Of a DNA stretch of 46,317 nucleotides, positions 34,533 to 40,522 are shown in pieces (within the stretch, counting starts at the first letter, position 1; every line of letters starts with the position of its first letter). Source of the stretch: a virus; the IMG/VR virus record IMGVR_UViG_3300000117_000049, positions 1 through 46,317 of that record; one strand, 5' to 3'. The notes under the pieces were generated by a model. The model made no database searches. It saw only the letters and a program-made list of their open reading frames with translations, and was not told where the DNA came from. Made by a program: the position numbers and the translations under genes.

Positions 34533-34755
34533 CCACAATCTCCGATTCTGGTTCTGTAGTTTCTTCAGGTGTGACTTGATCAACAATTGGTTCTGCATCA
34601 GTTGATGGTTGTCCAACATCTTCAATCACCTCTTCTGACTGATTAAATCTACCGAGAAGTTCATCCTGATAGACAAAAGAACATGCACCGATTCCAAGAA
34701 TAACCAGCACAAATGGAATATACATTCCGATTAGTCTTAACATAAATTTTCCCAT
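34462..34755 (-). CDS. Small membrane or lipoprotein, unknown
   Basis: The protein has 97 aa from the ATG at 34755 (start MGKFMLRLIGMYIPFVLVIL), chosen over an upstream TTG because TGAGGA lies 5 bases before it. Residues 3-25 form one membrane segment ending in IGAC, which could be a lipobox, making this either a lipoprotein or an N-in anchored protein. The rest is very acidic (EEVIEDVGQPSTDAEPIVDQ) and ends GECFCPNK. It follows gp33 and precedes gp32. Function unknown; a spanin-like role is possible but unsupported. Confidence 0.7.
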   Translation of the reverse strand: MGKFMLRLIGMYIPFVLVILGIGACSFVYQDELLGRFNQSEEVIEDVGQPSTDAEPIVDQVTPEETTEPESEIVDEGTEPSFDDGLPPIGECFCPNK

Positions 34756-34762
34756 TCGTTCC

Positions 34763-34993
34763 TCACAATGGTAGTGTGTTAATTCTTTCAAGGAAATTTA
34801 AGTTGCGTGCTTCTACTTCTAACTTATCCTTGATTGAGGTATTTATCAGCACACTAACACGTTCTGCTTCGATTTGATTTACTTTCATGATATCTACAAT
34901 AGCATCCATATAGGACTCACGTTTTTCAAAAACATATGATTCTACCATATCACAAAAACGTTTCTTAGTTAGTATTTTGTCTTCAATATTCAT
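34763..34993 (-). CDS. 33: Late transcription co-activator, gp33-like
   Basis: The protein has 76 aa; T4 gp33 has 112. Aligned by eye to T4 gp33: MVESYVFEKRESYMDAIVDI against MVEEFGMSYLEATTAF, IEAERVSVLINTSIKDKLEV against IPETQFAKFIPSGIIEKIQS, and EARNLNFLE against EAIDENLLR. gp33 bridges RNA polymerase and the sliding clamp to activate late promoters. The gene lies near gp32, as in T4. It overlaps the 60-aa gene by 11 bases. Many late promoters (TATAAATA) in this window support the assignment. The C-terminal clamp-binding tail of T4 gp33 is not obvious here. Confidence 0.75.
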   Translation of the reverse strand: MNIEDKILTKKRFCDMVESYVFEKRESYMDAIVDIMKVNQIEAERVSVLINTSIKDKLEVEARNLNFLERINTLPL

Positions 34994-35165
34994 AGTTCTT
35001 GTTGCTCACAAATTCTTGATATGCTTCATTACCAGACAGGATTTCACTAATGTCATAGGATTGAGCATACTCTAAGTCATAAGCAGCAATCTTTTCCATG
35101 CGTTTCTTCATACGGAATTGAGTGTCAAAGTGCTTCTTACGGAGTTTGGTTTTCAAAGTTGCCAT
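34983..35165 (-). CDS. Small basic protein, unknown
   Basis: The protein has 60 aa (start MATLKTKLRKKHFDTQFRMK). The N-terminal half is strongly basic and the second half acidic (EYAQSYDISEILSGNEAYQE), without membrane segments. It overlaps gp33 by 11 bases and is the first gene after paired early and late promoters (35202-35244), so it is co-expressed with gp33 and may act with it. No family recognised. Confidence 0.65.
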   Translation of the reverse strand: MATLKTKLRKKHFDTQFRMKKRMEKIAAYDLEYAQSYDISEILSGNEAYQEFVSNKNYEY

Positions 35166-35201
35166 GTTACTATATCCTTTCTCATTATTGCACTATGTAT
35201 T

Positions 35202-35230
35202 AATGTATACTATTTTTTTGTAGTTGTCAA
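35202..35230 (-). promoter_or_regulatory. Early sigma70-type promoter of the gp33 unit
   Basis: On the minus strand TTGACA (35225-35230), 17 bases, TACATT (35202-35207); TATACA with a 15-base spacer (35204-35209) is the alternative -10. Confidence 0.6.
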
Positions 35231-35236
35231 GACAAA

Positions 35237-35244
35237 TATTTATA
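35237..35244 (-). promoter_or_regulatory. T4-type late promoter in front of the gp33 unit
   Basis: TATAAATA on the minus strand, containing the stop codon TAA of the 133-aa gene and lying 6 bases upstream of the early -35 element. It would add late expression of the 60-aa, gp33 and membrane protein genes. Confidence 0.6.
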
Positions 35245-35641
35245 AACTATCTAAAGGTTGGTAATAGTCATAGACACTTTCAGCATAATGCATCTTGTCA
35301 TCATACATATCAATAATTCGGTTAATGTCATCACATCCTTTGTTTGAATGTGCTACCAGCATACCTTCATACTGCTGCATAAGAATGCCTAGTTTATATG
35401 CTTCAATGTCTTGCTGTGTAAGGTCAACACCTTCCTGTTCGGCTGTGTAAAGCATAAACGAGTCGAAGATTCCATTGAATGCTAAGACTCGATCTTTATC
35501 GGTTTCACCACACTCTAAGATTTCTGCTGCAATCAAGGTTGCTATGTCAGAAAACTCTGTAATCATATCAACCTTGTTCATCGCTTGGCTCATAGCAACA
35601 TTAGGAATCAAAGCAAACAGTGCTGCTATGAGATATTTCAT
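35240..35641 (-). CDS. Exported protein, unknown
   Basis: The protein has 133 aa. The N-terminus MKYLIAALFALIPNVAMSQA is a typical Sec signal peptide with a likely cleavage after AMS or SQA. The mature part is helical and acidic with a Cys pair (C53 region LECGETDK and NKGCDDINRI) that could form a disulfide in the periplasm. It starts 1 base after the aldolase stop. Periplasmic phage proteins of this kind can act in superinfection exclusion or lysis control, but nothing in the sequence decides this. Confidence 0.7.
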   Translation of the reverse strand: MKYLIAALFALIPNVAMSQAMNKVDMITEFSDIATLIAAEILECGETDKDRVLAFNGIFDSFMLYTAEQEGVDLTQQDIEAYKLGILMQQYEGMLVAHSNKGCDDINRIIDMYDDKMHYAESVYDYYQPLDSL

Positions 35642-35642
35642 T

Positions 35643-36434
35643 TTAACTCTCCCTAAAAACTTTGTGTATATCCCTTAGCAAGTTCTTTGCATTATCGGGT
35701 TTACGTTGAAAAATATTACGACCTACAATCATGCCGTATCCACCTCCCTCTGCAATACGTTCTGCATAAAGCCTCATATGTTGAGAATCCGTGTATTCTC
35801 CACCAGAGAAGACTACTGGAATGCCACATGCTGCTTTAACAATGTTTACAACATCCATACTATTTGCTGGCATTTTGACCTTGATAACATCAGGTTCTAA
35901 CTGTGCAGCCATATATGCAGCATGCATAAGTGTTTTGTTTGTAGTCTCTTCGTAACCAAGGCCACGGGGATAGGACCAGAGAATAGACTTTACATTATCC
36001 GGTTTATGTTCTTGAACTTTACCAAAATAATTAATCATATCATCTTGCTTAGAAGACCCCGGATAGATTGTAAACCCTACTCCGCCCATGTTAGCAGCAT
36101 GACGAGAACTAGCATAGACTGCCTGTGAAGGTTCAAGGTCTTTGTTTAGATTATTACCATGATTCAGTTTCAAAATAACATCTTTGGAAAGATGCGGATA
36201 CTTTTTACAAAGTAGATTAGCAGTGCGCTTTGGTAGTGCTGTAGCACCTACTAGACCCTCATGTAGAAGTTCTGCAATATAATCTACCTGATAATCAATA
36301 TCCAGCATTTCTGGATGTGCAGTAGCAAAGAATGCATCTACTGGACCATGCTCTACTCCTTGGTCAATAGGAAGGATAATAGTATAGTTGCCCTTCTCAC
36401 CAAAACCTTCTTCACTTAAACGCTGGTGCTTCAT
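35643..36434 (-). CDS. fbaB: Class I fructose-bisphosphate aldolase (FbaB/DhnA type), auxiliary metabolic gene
   Basis: The protein has 263 aa from the ATG at 36434 (GAGG lies about 7 bases upstream; an upstream TTG is less likely). LPIDQGVEHGP (Asp24), VILKLNHGNNL (86-96), LWSYPRGLG (Tyr155), EPDVIKVKMP (Lys185/Lys187, the Schiff-base segment) and YGMIVGRNIFQRKP (233-246) are the DhnA-type aldolase signature, with the active-site positions present. It should split fructose 1,6-bisphosphate into dihydroxyacetone phosphate and glyceraldehyde 3-phosphate. The length matches short archaeal-type enzymes and not the 350-aa E. coli FbaB. It overlaps a 52-aa gene upstream. A related DhnA-family activity (for example an aromatic-pathway aldolase) cannot be excluded. 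Confidence 0.88.
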   Translation of the reverse strand: MKHQRLSEEGFGEKGNYTIILPIDQGVEHGPVDAFFATAHPEMLDIDYQVDYIAELLHEGLVGATALPKRTANLLCKKYPHLSKDVILKLNHGNNLNKDLEPSQAVYASSRHAANMGGVGFTIYPGSSKQDDMINYFGKVQEHKPDNVKSILWSYPRGLGYEETTNKTLMHAAYMAAQLEPDVIKVKMPANSMDVVNIVKAACGIPVVFSGGEYTDSQHMRLYAERIAEGGGYGMIVGRNIFQRKPDNAKNLLRDIHKVFRES

Positions 36435-36570
36435 TCTCAACCTCTAATTGTTTAATACGATGTTGGCAATATTCTTCCAACTCTTTTAAATGTTCGATAT
36501 CTTCATGGCGTAGGATAATCTCCATCGCCCGAACAAAGTCATTAATTTGTTTAATTTCAAAATCATCCAT
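36412..36570 (-). CDS. Small acidic helical protein, unknown
   Basis: A 52-aa frame reads MDDFEIKQINDFVRAMEIIL, then RHEDIEHLKELEEYCQHRIK and ends in EVENEAPAFK. It is all-helical with a likely coiled coil. It ends 22 bases inside the aldolase gene in another frame and follows the 81-aa gene by 3 bases. The frame fills the only gap in this operon and provides the ribosome site of the aldolase gene, which supports it being real. Confidence 0.65.
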   Translation of the reverse strand: MDDFEIKQINDFVRAMEIILRHEDIEHLKELEEYCQHRIKQLEVENEAPAFK

Positions 36571-36573
36571 TAT

Positions 36574-36819
36574 TCATCCTTTAACCTTATCAATAAAAAT
36601 CTTCATAGTACGATTGTCGTCTTGAAGTATACAAAACAGCTGTTCATCTTCTTTGAGGTCTCTTACATACTCACGACCTTCATCAGAACCGATTACTTCA
36701 ATCCTGTTAATGTCTGCGTCATCTACAGATACATAACCATATCCTTGGTTGTAGGTGAGATTTCCGTCATCTAAACCAGAGAAGCGCACATCGTCGGTTA
36801 AATCAATTTCTTTGACCAT
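36574..36819 (-). CDS. Small acidic protein, unknown
   Basis: The protein has 81 aa from the ATG at 36819, which overlaps the stop of the NNPGN-domain gene (TAATG); an upstream TTG would add 6 residues. Sequence VKEIDLTDDVRFSGLDDGNL, then YGYVSVDDADINRIEVIGSD and LFCILQDDNRTMKIFIDKV suggest a small beta-barrel. No family recognised. Coupled translation with its upstream neighbour is likely. Confidence 0.65.
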   Translation of the reverse strand: MVKEIDLTDDVRFSGLDDGNLTYNQGYGYVSVDDADINRIEVIGSDEGREYVRDLKEDEQLFCILQDDNRTMKIFIDKVKG

Positions 36820-37358
36820 TAGTAACACTTTTCCCAAATCATATAACCAAAACTTACATCATCATCAGAGAAACCTTTCATGCCTTCTAGGACAGACATA
36901 TACTTGGCAAACTCGATAATGCTTTCATCATTCACATTTACTTTATACTCATCACGGTCATAACCCGTCTTCTTTGCTACAAACTTCACATACCGTTCTG
37001 TGTCATTCTCAGAAGGTGGAGCCCACTTGTAGATTGCTTCACTCAGAGAGAGGCCAGTGTAAAGACGGTCAAGAAGATCAAACATAGCTGCATATCCCCA
37101 TTCAGGAGCAGCGAACGACTCAAATCCAGACTCATTAGTAGTTTCACCATAGTAGGTCACCTTTGTCTTACGGATGTTGCCGGGATTGTTGTTCCGAGTA
37201 GGAAGGTTAGTAGAAATGTCAGTATAGTCATACTCACCAAAACTTACTTCATTACAGTCTAGTTCCTCTGACCAGACAGGGCTGATAAGACCATACACGG
37301 TCCACCCTGCAATGAATGAAAGAATAAAAATAATAATATAAACAGTCTGCTTACGCAT
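36819..37358 (-). CDS. Membrane-anchored NNPGN-domain protein (possible wall enzyme)
   Basis: The protein has 179 aa. Residues 4-27 (QTVYIIIFILSFIAGWTVYG) are one membrane segment with no clear cleavage site. The outer domain begins NLPTRNNNPGNIRKTKVTYY (52-71), followed by GFESFAAPEWGYAAMFDLLD and YKWAPPSENDTERYVKFVAK. The N-N-P-G-N-(I/L)-R and F-x-x-P-x-x-G-Y-x-A motifs mark a widespread phage domain of the lysozyme/structural P5-like type. A cell-wall function is likely but the catalytic residue is not certain. It has its own early promoter and heads the aldolase operon. Confidence 0.75.
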   Translation of the reverse strand: MRKQTVYIIIFILSFIAGWTVYGLISPVWSEELDCNEVSFGEYDYTDISTNLPTRNNNPGNIRKTKVTYYGETTNESGFESFAAPEWGYAAMFDLLDRLYTGLSLSEAIYKWAPPSENDTERYVKFVAKKTGYDRDEYKVNVNDESIIEFAKYMSVLEGMKGFSDDDVSFGYMIWEKCY

Positions 37359-37389
37359 TTCAAATAACCTAAAAAATCAAAGTATATAC

Positions 37390-37420
37390 ATTATATAGTA
37401 TATTGGCAGGGAGTTGTCAA
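37390..37420 (-). promoter_or_regulatory. Early sigma70-type promoter
   Basis: On the minus strand TTGACA (37415-37420) is followed after 17 bases by TATATA (37392-37397) or after 19 bases by TATAAT (37390-37395). It precedes the NNPGN-domain gene. Confidence 0.7.
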
Positions 37421-37438
37421 GTGCTAAAATGTAAAAAG

Positions 37439-37446
37439 TATAAATA
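37439..37446 (+). promoter_or_regulatory. T4-type late promoter of the homing endonuclease
   Basis: A perfect TATAAATA on the plus strand, 62 bases upstream of the endonuclease ATG. The leader contains a small inverted repeat GGAACTGGCATTCC and a GGAG ribosome site about 10 bases before the ATG. It lies back to back with the leftward early promoter. Confidence 0.65.
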
Positions 37447-37508
37447 AAAGTGTAGACCACGGAACTGGCATTCCTGCCTACTCTAAAAACACAACGGAGT
37501 TTTCAGCT

Positions 37509-38108
37509 ATGTTTTATATATACGCATATTTGCGCAAAGATGGCACACCTTACTATATCGGTAAGGGTAAAGGTAATAGAGCATACGATTCACACAAATG
37601 GTTGAATAAACCAAGATATAGAGATCGAATCGTGTTTATGGAGACCAACCTTAGTGAGTTGGGAGCTTTCGCCCTTGAGAGACGATATATCCGTTGGTAT
37701 GGACGCAAGGGAATAGATCAAAATGGAATCCTTCTGAATAGAGCGGAAGGCGGTGAAGGCAGTAGTGGATATAAAATGTCTGCTGAAAGGCGCAAACAGG
37801 TATCAGAACAGATGATGGGTAACAAGCACAACTTGGGTAAAACTCTCACACAAGAGCATAAGAATAAAATATCCACATCACTCAAAGACCGTGAGATAAC
37901 TTGGTGTGATAAAATATCCACATCACTCAAAGACCGAAAGATAACTTGGGGTGATAAAATATCAGAATCGCTCAAGGGTCGTAAGGGTCGTTCCCATACT
38001 AAAGAGCATATTGAGAATCTAAAGAAAAAGAAATGGTGGACAGACGGTGAAAGGAATGTTTTTCACCAAGACTGTCCACCGGGGTTTAGTAGAGGTAGAA
38101 CGCTTTAG
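37509..38108 (+). CDS. GIY-YIG homing endonuclease with NUMOD3-like repeats
   Basis: The protein has 199 aa. The GIY-YIG domain (1-65) reads FYIYAYLRKDGTPYYIGKGK, then GNRAYD (Arg24) and ALERRYIRWYG (Glu57), with the tyrosines, arginine and glutamate needed for cleavage. Residues 75-175 contain DNA-binding segments: SAERRKQVSEQMMGN, HKNKISTSLKDREITWCD and tandem copies, and TKEHIENLKKKK, like NUMOD3 modules. The end is KWWTDGERNVFHQDCPPGF. It is the only plus-strand gene in this region and is convergent with the DUF932 gene, as expected for an inserted mobile gene of the T4 seg type. Confidence 0.88.
   Translation: MFYIYAYLRKDGTPYYIGKGKGNRAYDSHKWLNKPRYRDRIVFMETNLSELGAFALERRYIRWYGRKGIDQNGILLNRAEGGEGSSGYKMSAERRKQVSEQMMGNKHNLGKTLTQEHKNKISTSLKDREITWCDKISTSLKDRKITWGDKISESLKGRKGRSHTKEHIENLKKKKWWTDGERNVFHQDCPPGFSRGRTL
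37866..37994 (+). repeat. Tandem 45-base in-frame repeat in the homing endonuclease
   Basis: Two near-identical 45-base units (37866-37910, 37911-37955) encode KISTSLKDREITWCD and KISTSLKDRKITWGD; a partial third (KISESLKGRKG) follows. They expand the DNA-binding region. Confidence 0.8.
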
Positions 38109-38116
38109 GAAGCGTT
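38099..38116. terminator. Hairpin at the convergent gene ends
   Basis: The perfect inverted repeat AACGCTT-TAGG-AAGCGTT spans the overlapping stop codons of the homing endonuclease and the DUF932 gene. There is no T-run, so it is a weak or atypical terminator or an RNA-end stabiliser. Confidence 0.45.
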
Positions 38117-39061
38117 TGCCATTTCTACTGCCAACTCCAGAGCCTTCTTTTTCATATTAGCGTTAGACCCATACCAAGAAGACTGCAACCGAGTGTCAGA
38201 ATTCCGACCAAGCGTATGATCCGCCATATATGTCGTGGTGTTGTAGAGTTGCCAGAAGGTGCCTTCTCCAAGGTTTGCACCTGCTTGAGTGTGCATCACC
38301 TCTTGTGCTTCACGGGACTTGTTAGAGTCACGGTCAGAAGCAGAAGGGAAGACTTGGTTGAAGTAGTTCAACATATCATCGGTCGTGTAAGACTTCTGGC
38401 AGAGGTATTCAGCAGCCTCTTTGTAAGTCTCCAGCTTCTTGTGTGCCATGCCTAGAGTTGCCATAGCATCTTCAGCATTGAAGGGACGTTGGTGTCCCAT
38501 GCGGACATACTGGTCAACATTCTGGTTCAAGGAAAGAGTCAGAGTGTTATTACATACAACACGGATAGGAGTAAAACGCACGTCAATAGACTTGCCGTAC
38601 TGGTGAGGGTTAGAGAACAAGAGGTAGGACTCAACAGAGTCTTCACCCTGTGCAGTCTTGATAGTAAACCCGTCATTGACCTTTGCCAATGCCCAGACCA
38701 TCTTACCATCTTTGAGGGAACCAGCAGTATGCATCTGCATATCACCAGTATCAACAAACTCACGGAAGAATTCAAATGCTTCTGCATTCTGAACAGGGTT
38801 CCAGTCCTGGCCTACAATATCCATGACTTTGTTATCAGAAGAACGAACCAGAGCAGACTTACCGGGAACTTCACCCATCTCACCAAGGTCATCCATGTAA
38901 TACATAGGTTGCTTGGTTACAGACCAATCAAGACCAGCTGCTTTCATCATACCGTCAGTAGTGATATCATCAGAGACCTGCTGACCAAGACCATGCCAAG
39001 GCAGTTCGCCTGCATAGGCCATCTGAGCAACACCGTTTACCATTTCAATTTCATGTGACAT
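38105..39061 (-). CDS. DUF932 (phage/plasmid TIGR03299-type) protein
   Basis: The protein has 318 aa. The N-terminus MAYAGELPWHGLGQQV, then VPGKSALVRSSDNKVMDIVG, the middle YGKSIDVRFTPIRVVCNNTL and C-terminal WQLYNTTTYMADHTLG are the typical DUF932 pattern. The family is frequent in phages and plasmids; its function is unknown. It has a good early promoter (39092-39120) and converges with the homing endonuclease with a 4-base overlap. Confidence 0.85.
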   Translation of the reverse strand: MSHEIEMVNGVAQMAYAGELPWHGLGQQVSDDITTDGMMKAAGLDWSVTKQPMYYMDDLGEMGEVPGKSALVRSSDNKVMDIVGQDWNPVQNAEAFEFFREFVDTGDMQMHTAGSLKDGKMVWALAKVNDGFTIKTAQGEDSVESYLLFSNPHQYGKSIDVRFTPIRVVCNNTLTLSLNQNVDQYVRMGHQRPFNAEDAMATLGMAHKKLETYKEAAEYLCQKSYTTDDMLNYFNQVFPSASDRDSNKSREAQEVMHTQAGANLGEGTFWQLYNTTTYMADHTLGRNSDTRLQSSWYGSNANMKKKALELAVEMANAS

Positions 39062-39091
39062 CTTGTATTTCCTTCTTTAAGATACTCTTAG

Positions 39092-39120
39092 ATACTACTT
39101 CATTTTAAAACGATTGTCAA
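39092..39120 (-). promoter_or_regulatory. Early sigma70-type promoter of the DUF932 gene
   Basis: On the minus strand TTGACA (39115-39120), 17 bases, TAGTAT (39092-39097). Confidence 0.75.
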
Positions 39121-39128
39121 GCACTTTT

Positions 39129-39302
39129 TTAAATTATTTTTGCTTTTTCAATCCAAATCCATTCTTGAAGTTTTTCCTCATAGGTCCGTCCAGCAGACGT
39201 GCCTTCACAGTATTCTTCAAGGAACAGAACTGCTTCTTTAGCAGTAGCAAAAACTTGCATGTCTTTGCGGGTATTCATATTAGGTTTCACTTGGATAGCC
39301 AT
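39129..39302 (-). CDS. Small protein, unknown
   Basis: A 57-aa frame reads MAIQVKPNMNTRKDMQVFAT, then AKEAVLFLEEYCEGTSAGRT and YEEKLQEWIWIEKAKII. The ATG at 39302 is preceded by a strong AAAGGAG ribosome site about 9 bases away, and it follows the 149-aa gene by 14 bases, so coding is likely. It is a small alpha/beta protein, function unknown. Confidence 0.7.
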   Translation of the reverse strand: MAIQVKPNMNTRKDMQVFATAKEAVLFLEEYCEGTSAGRTYEEKLQEWIWIEKAKII

Positions 39303-39316
39303 AGTATCGTTCTCCT

Positions 39317-39766
39317 TTATGCTGCCATACCGTAGACAGTGTAATCTTCACCAAAGATAGTCTTTTCAGGCACTTCAGCAAGAAATTCCTGAACTGCAAC
39401 CTTCAAAGAACGCCAGTTAGGAGTGCTGGTGTAGTAGGTGCCTACAAACCACTTCTCTTGTTTAGTATCCCAAACGTAAAGGTATTCTTCACCACAGCTG
39501 GCAATGAAGACATTTTCTTCAGTCTTCATCTCAACTTGACCACCCTGCTCTTTGTAAGCATTCTTCTCATCAGTAGCAGTTTCTTCTACAGTCTCTTTCA
39601 GACTAGACATATCACCGAGAGCAACAAGGTCAAGGATAGTGTCAGTGTCATTGTAATGCTCTTCAAGCATACCACCGACACACCAAAGACCGCCATCCCA
39701 ATGACAGTATGCAGCTGCAAAGTTCTTCCAATCGGTAGTGATCATAATATTAGCACGGGTAGCCAT
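39317..39766 (-). CDS. Conserved phage protein of the MATRAN type, unknown
   Basis: The protein has 149 aa from the ATG at 39766 (AAAGGAATTGCCAA before it), not the upstream TTG. MATRANIMITTDWKNFAAAY, then CHWDGGLWCVGGMLEEHYND resembles a widespread phage family that starts M-(A/S)-T-R-A-N and has a Y-x-H-x-D-G segment. Function unknown. The C-terminus ends in a hydrophobic YTVYGMAA. Its promoter lies against the terminator of the upstream gene and its leader is shared with the 74-aa gene. Confidence 0.75.
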   Translation of the reverse strand: MATRANIMITTDWKNFAAAYCHWDGGLWCVGGMLEEHYNDTDTILDLVALGDMSSLKETVEETATDEKNAYKEQGGQVEMKTEENVFIASCGEEYLYVWDTKQEKWFVGTYYTSTPNWRSLKVAVQEFLAEVPEKTIFGEDYTVYGMAA

Positions 39767-39776
39767 TTGGCAATTC

Positions 39777-39797
39777 CTTTCTTTTCTCAACTTACAT
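39777..39797 (-). repeat. Duplicated 21-base mRNA leader, copy 1
   Basis: Identical to 40426-40446. On the minus strand it contains GTAAGTTGAGAAAAGAAAG, lies 4 bases downstream of the -10 element and leads into the ribosome site. Confidence 0.8.
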
Positions 39798-39801
39798 TAT
39801 T

Positions 39802-39829
39802 AATATAAACATTCTGACGAAAAATACAA
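39802..39829 (-). promoter_or_regulatory. Early promoter joined to a terminator
   Basis: On the minus strand TTGTAT (39824-39829), 16 bases, TATATT (39802-39807). The TTG of the -35 is part of the terminator stem of the 88-aa gene. Confidence 0.6.
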
Positions 39830-39870
39830 CCCCCAAAATGAATTTTTTTCATATTATTTTGGGGGTGTTG
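39824..39870 (-). terminator. Intrinsic terminator after the 88-aa gene
   Basis: The stem CCCCCAAAAT (39830-39839 on plus) with ATTTTGGGGG (39856-39865), extended by CAA/TTG past a bulge, is followed on the minus strand by TATTTTT. Confidence 0.75.
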
Positions 39871-39878
39871 CATTTATG

Positions 39879-40145
39879 TTACGCTGCCCGCAGCAGCCGT
39901 GGCGATACCCGCCAACGAACAAGGGGAGCAGTTCGAACGCTAATGGTCTTACGGTTTATCTTCTCAACCTCACCACGCTCGATATCACCTTTCTTGGTGG
40001 TAAACTCGACCACTTGACCTACGGTAAACTTACCGATGATTTTTTGGTTAATATTCCGACGACGTGTATTGATTTCTTTAATCATTGCGTTGAGTGTATC
40101 GTTGTCAGCGCTACGGATGGAGCGAAGAGTCATTGCGTCGATCAT
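39879..40145 (-). CDS. Small basic SH3-like protein, unknown
   Basis: The protein has 88 aa. The N-terminal helix (TLRSIRSADNDTLNAMIKEI) precedes a small barrel FTVGQVVEFTTKKGDIERGE, VEKINRKTISVRT, like KOW/SH3 domains that bind nucleic acid or ribosomes; the end is arginine-rich (VRWRVSPRLLRAA). It is preceded by an AAAGG ribosome site and probably shares the transcript of the 74-aa gene. Function unknown. Confidence 0.7.
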   Translation of the reverse strand: MIDAMTLRSIRSADNDTLNAMIKEINTRRRNINQKIIGKFTVGQVVEFTTKKGDIERGEVEKINRKTISVRTAPLVRWRVSPRLLRAA

Positions 40146-40192
40146 AATATATTACCTTTCTTTATTAATGTAGTGCGATGTAGTAGGGGTGA

Positions 40193-40417
40193 CTATTCTA
40201 GCCACCATCCTTGTGCTTCGATTCGCTTTGATGCTTCGTCCCATGAGACGATTTCGGTATCGGGGTTATCAGCGATCCACTCAGGACCAGCTACCATGAC
40301 CACGCAGAAACGACCAGTCTCACCTTGGCAGACCATGCCAGCACCACGCACAGGCGCATCATAGTCGATCTGGTTCCAGTCACAACGGCGGGTAGTCATA
40401 TCAATAGCGAAGTTCAT
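40193..40417 (-). CDS. Small protein, unknown
   Basis: The protein has 74 aa (start MNFAIDMTTRRCDWNQIDYD). It has GRFCVVMVAGPEWIADNPDT and ends IEAQGWWLE, an acidic alpha/beta domain with two cysteines. It has its own promoter (40451-40479) sitting in the terminator of the gene upstream, and a leader shared with the MATRAN-type gene. Function unknown. Confidence 0.7.
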   Translation of the reverse strand: MNFAIDMTTRRCDWNQIDYDAPVRGAGMVCQGETGRFCVVMVAGPEWIADNPDTEIVSWDEASKRIEAQGWWLE

Positions 40418-40425
40418 ATCAATCT

Positions 40426-40446
40426 CTTTCTTTTCTCAACTTACAT
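40426..40446 (-). repeat. Duplicated 21-base mRNA leader, copy 2
   Basis: Identical to 39777-39797, again 4 bases downstream of a TATATT -10 element. Confidence 0.8.
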
Positions 40447-40450
40447 TTAT

Positions 40451-40479
40451 AATATAGTCACAAAAAAGGGGGCCGTCAA
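40451..40479 (-). promoter_or_regulatory. Early promoter whose -35 is a terminator loop
   Basis: On the minus strand TTGACG (40474-40479), 17 bases, TATATT (40451-40456). The six bases of the -35 form the loop of the terminator at 40462-40489. Confidence 0.7.
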
Positions 40480-40489
40480 GCCCCCTTTT
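40462..40489 (-). terminator. Intrinsic terminator after the 153-aa gene
   Basis: On the minus strand AAAAGGGGGC, loop TTGACG, GCCCCCTTTTTT: a 10-base stem followed by six T. It lies 33 bases after the stop of the upstream gene. Confidence 0.88.
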
Positions 40490-40522
40490 CACTTTTTTTT
40501 CAACTATCGTTTCGGATTTTAT

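Noticed and set aside
34462-34755. o-spanin assignment of the small membrane protein
   Set aside because: IGAC is only a weak lipobox and no partner i-spanin or late-gene context is present.
34840-34847. GATAAATA on the minus strand inside the gp33-like gene
   Set aside because: It is a variant in coding sequence about 85 bases before the next ATG; no other support.
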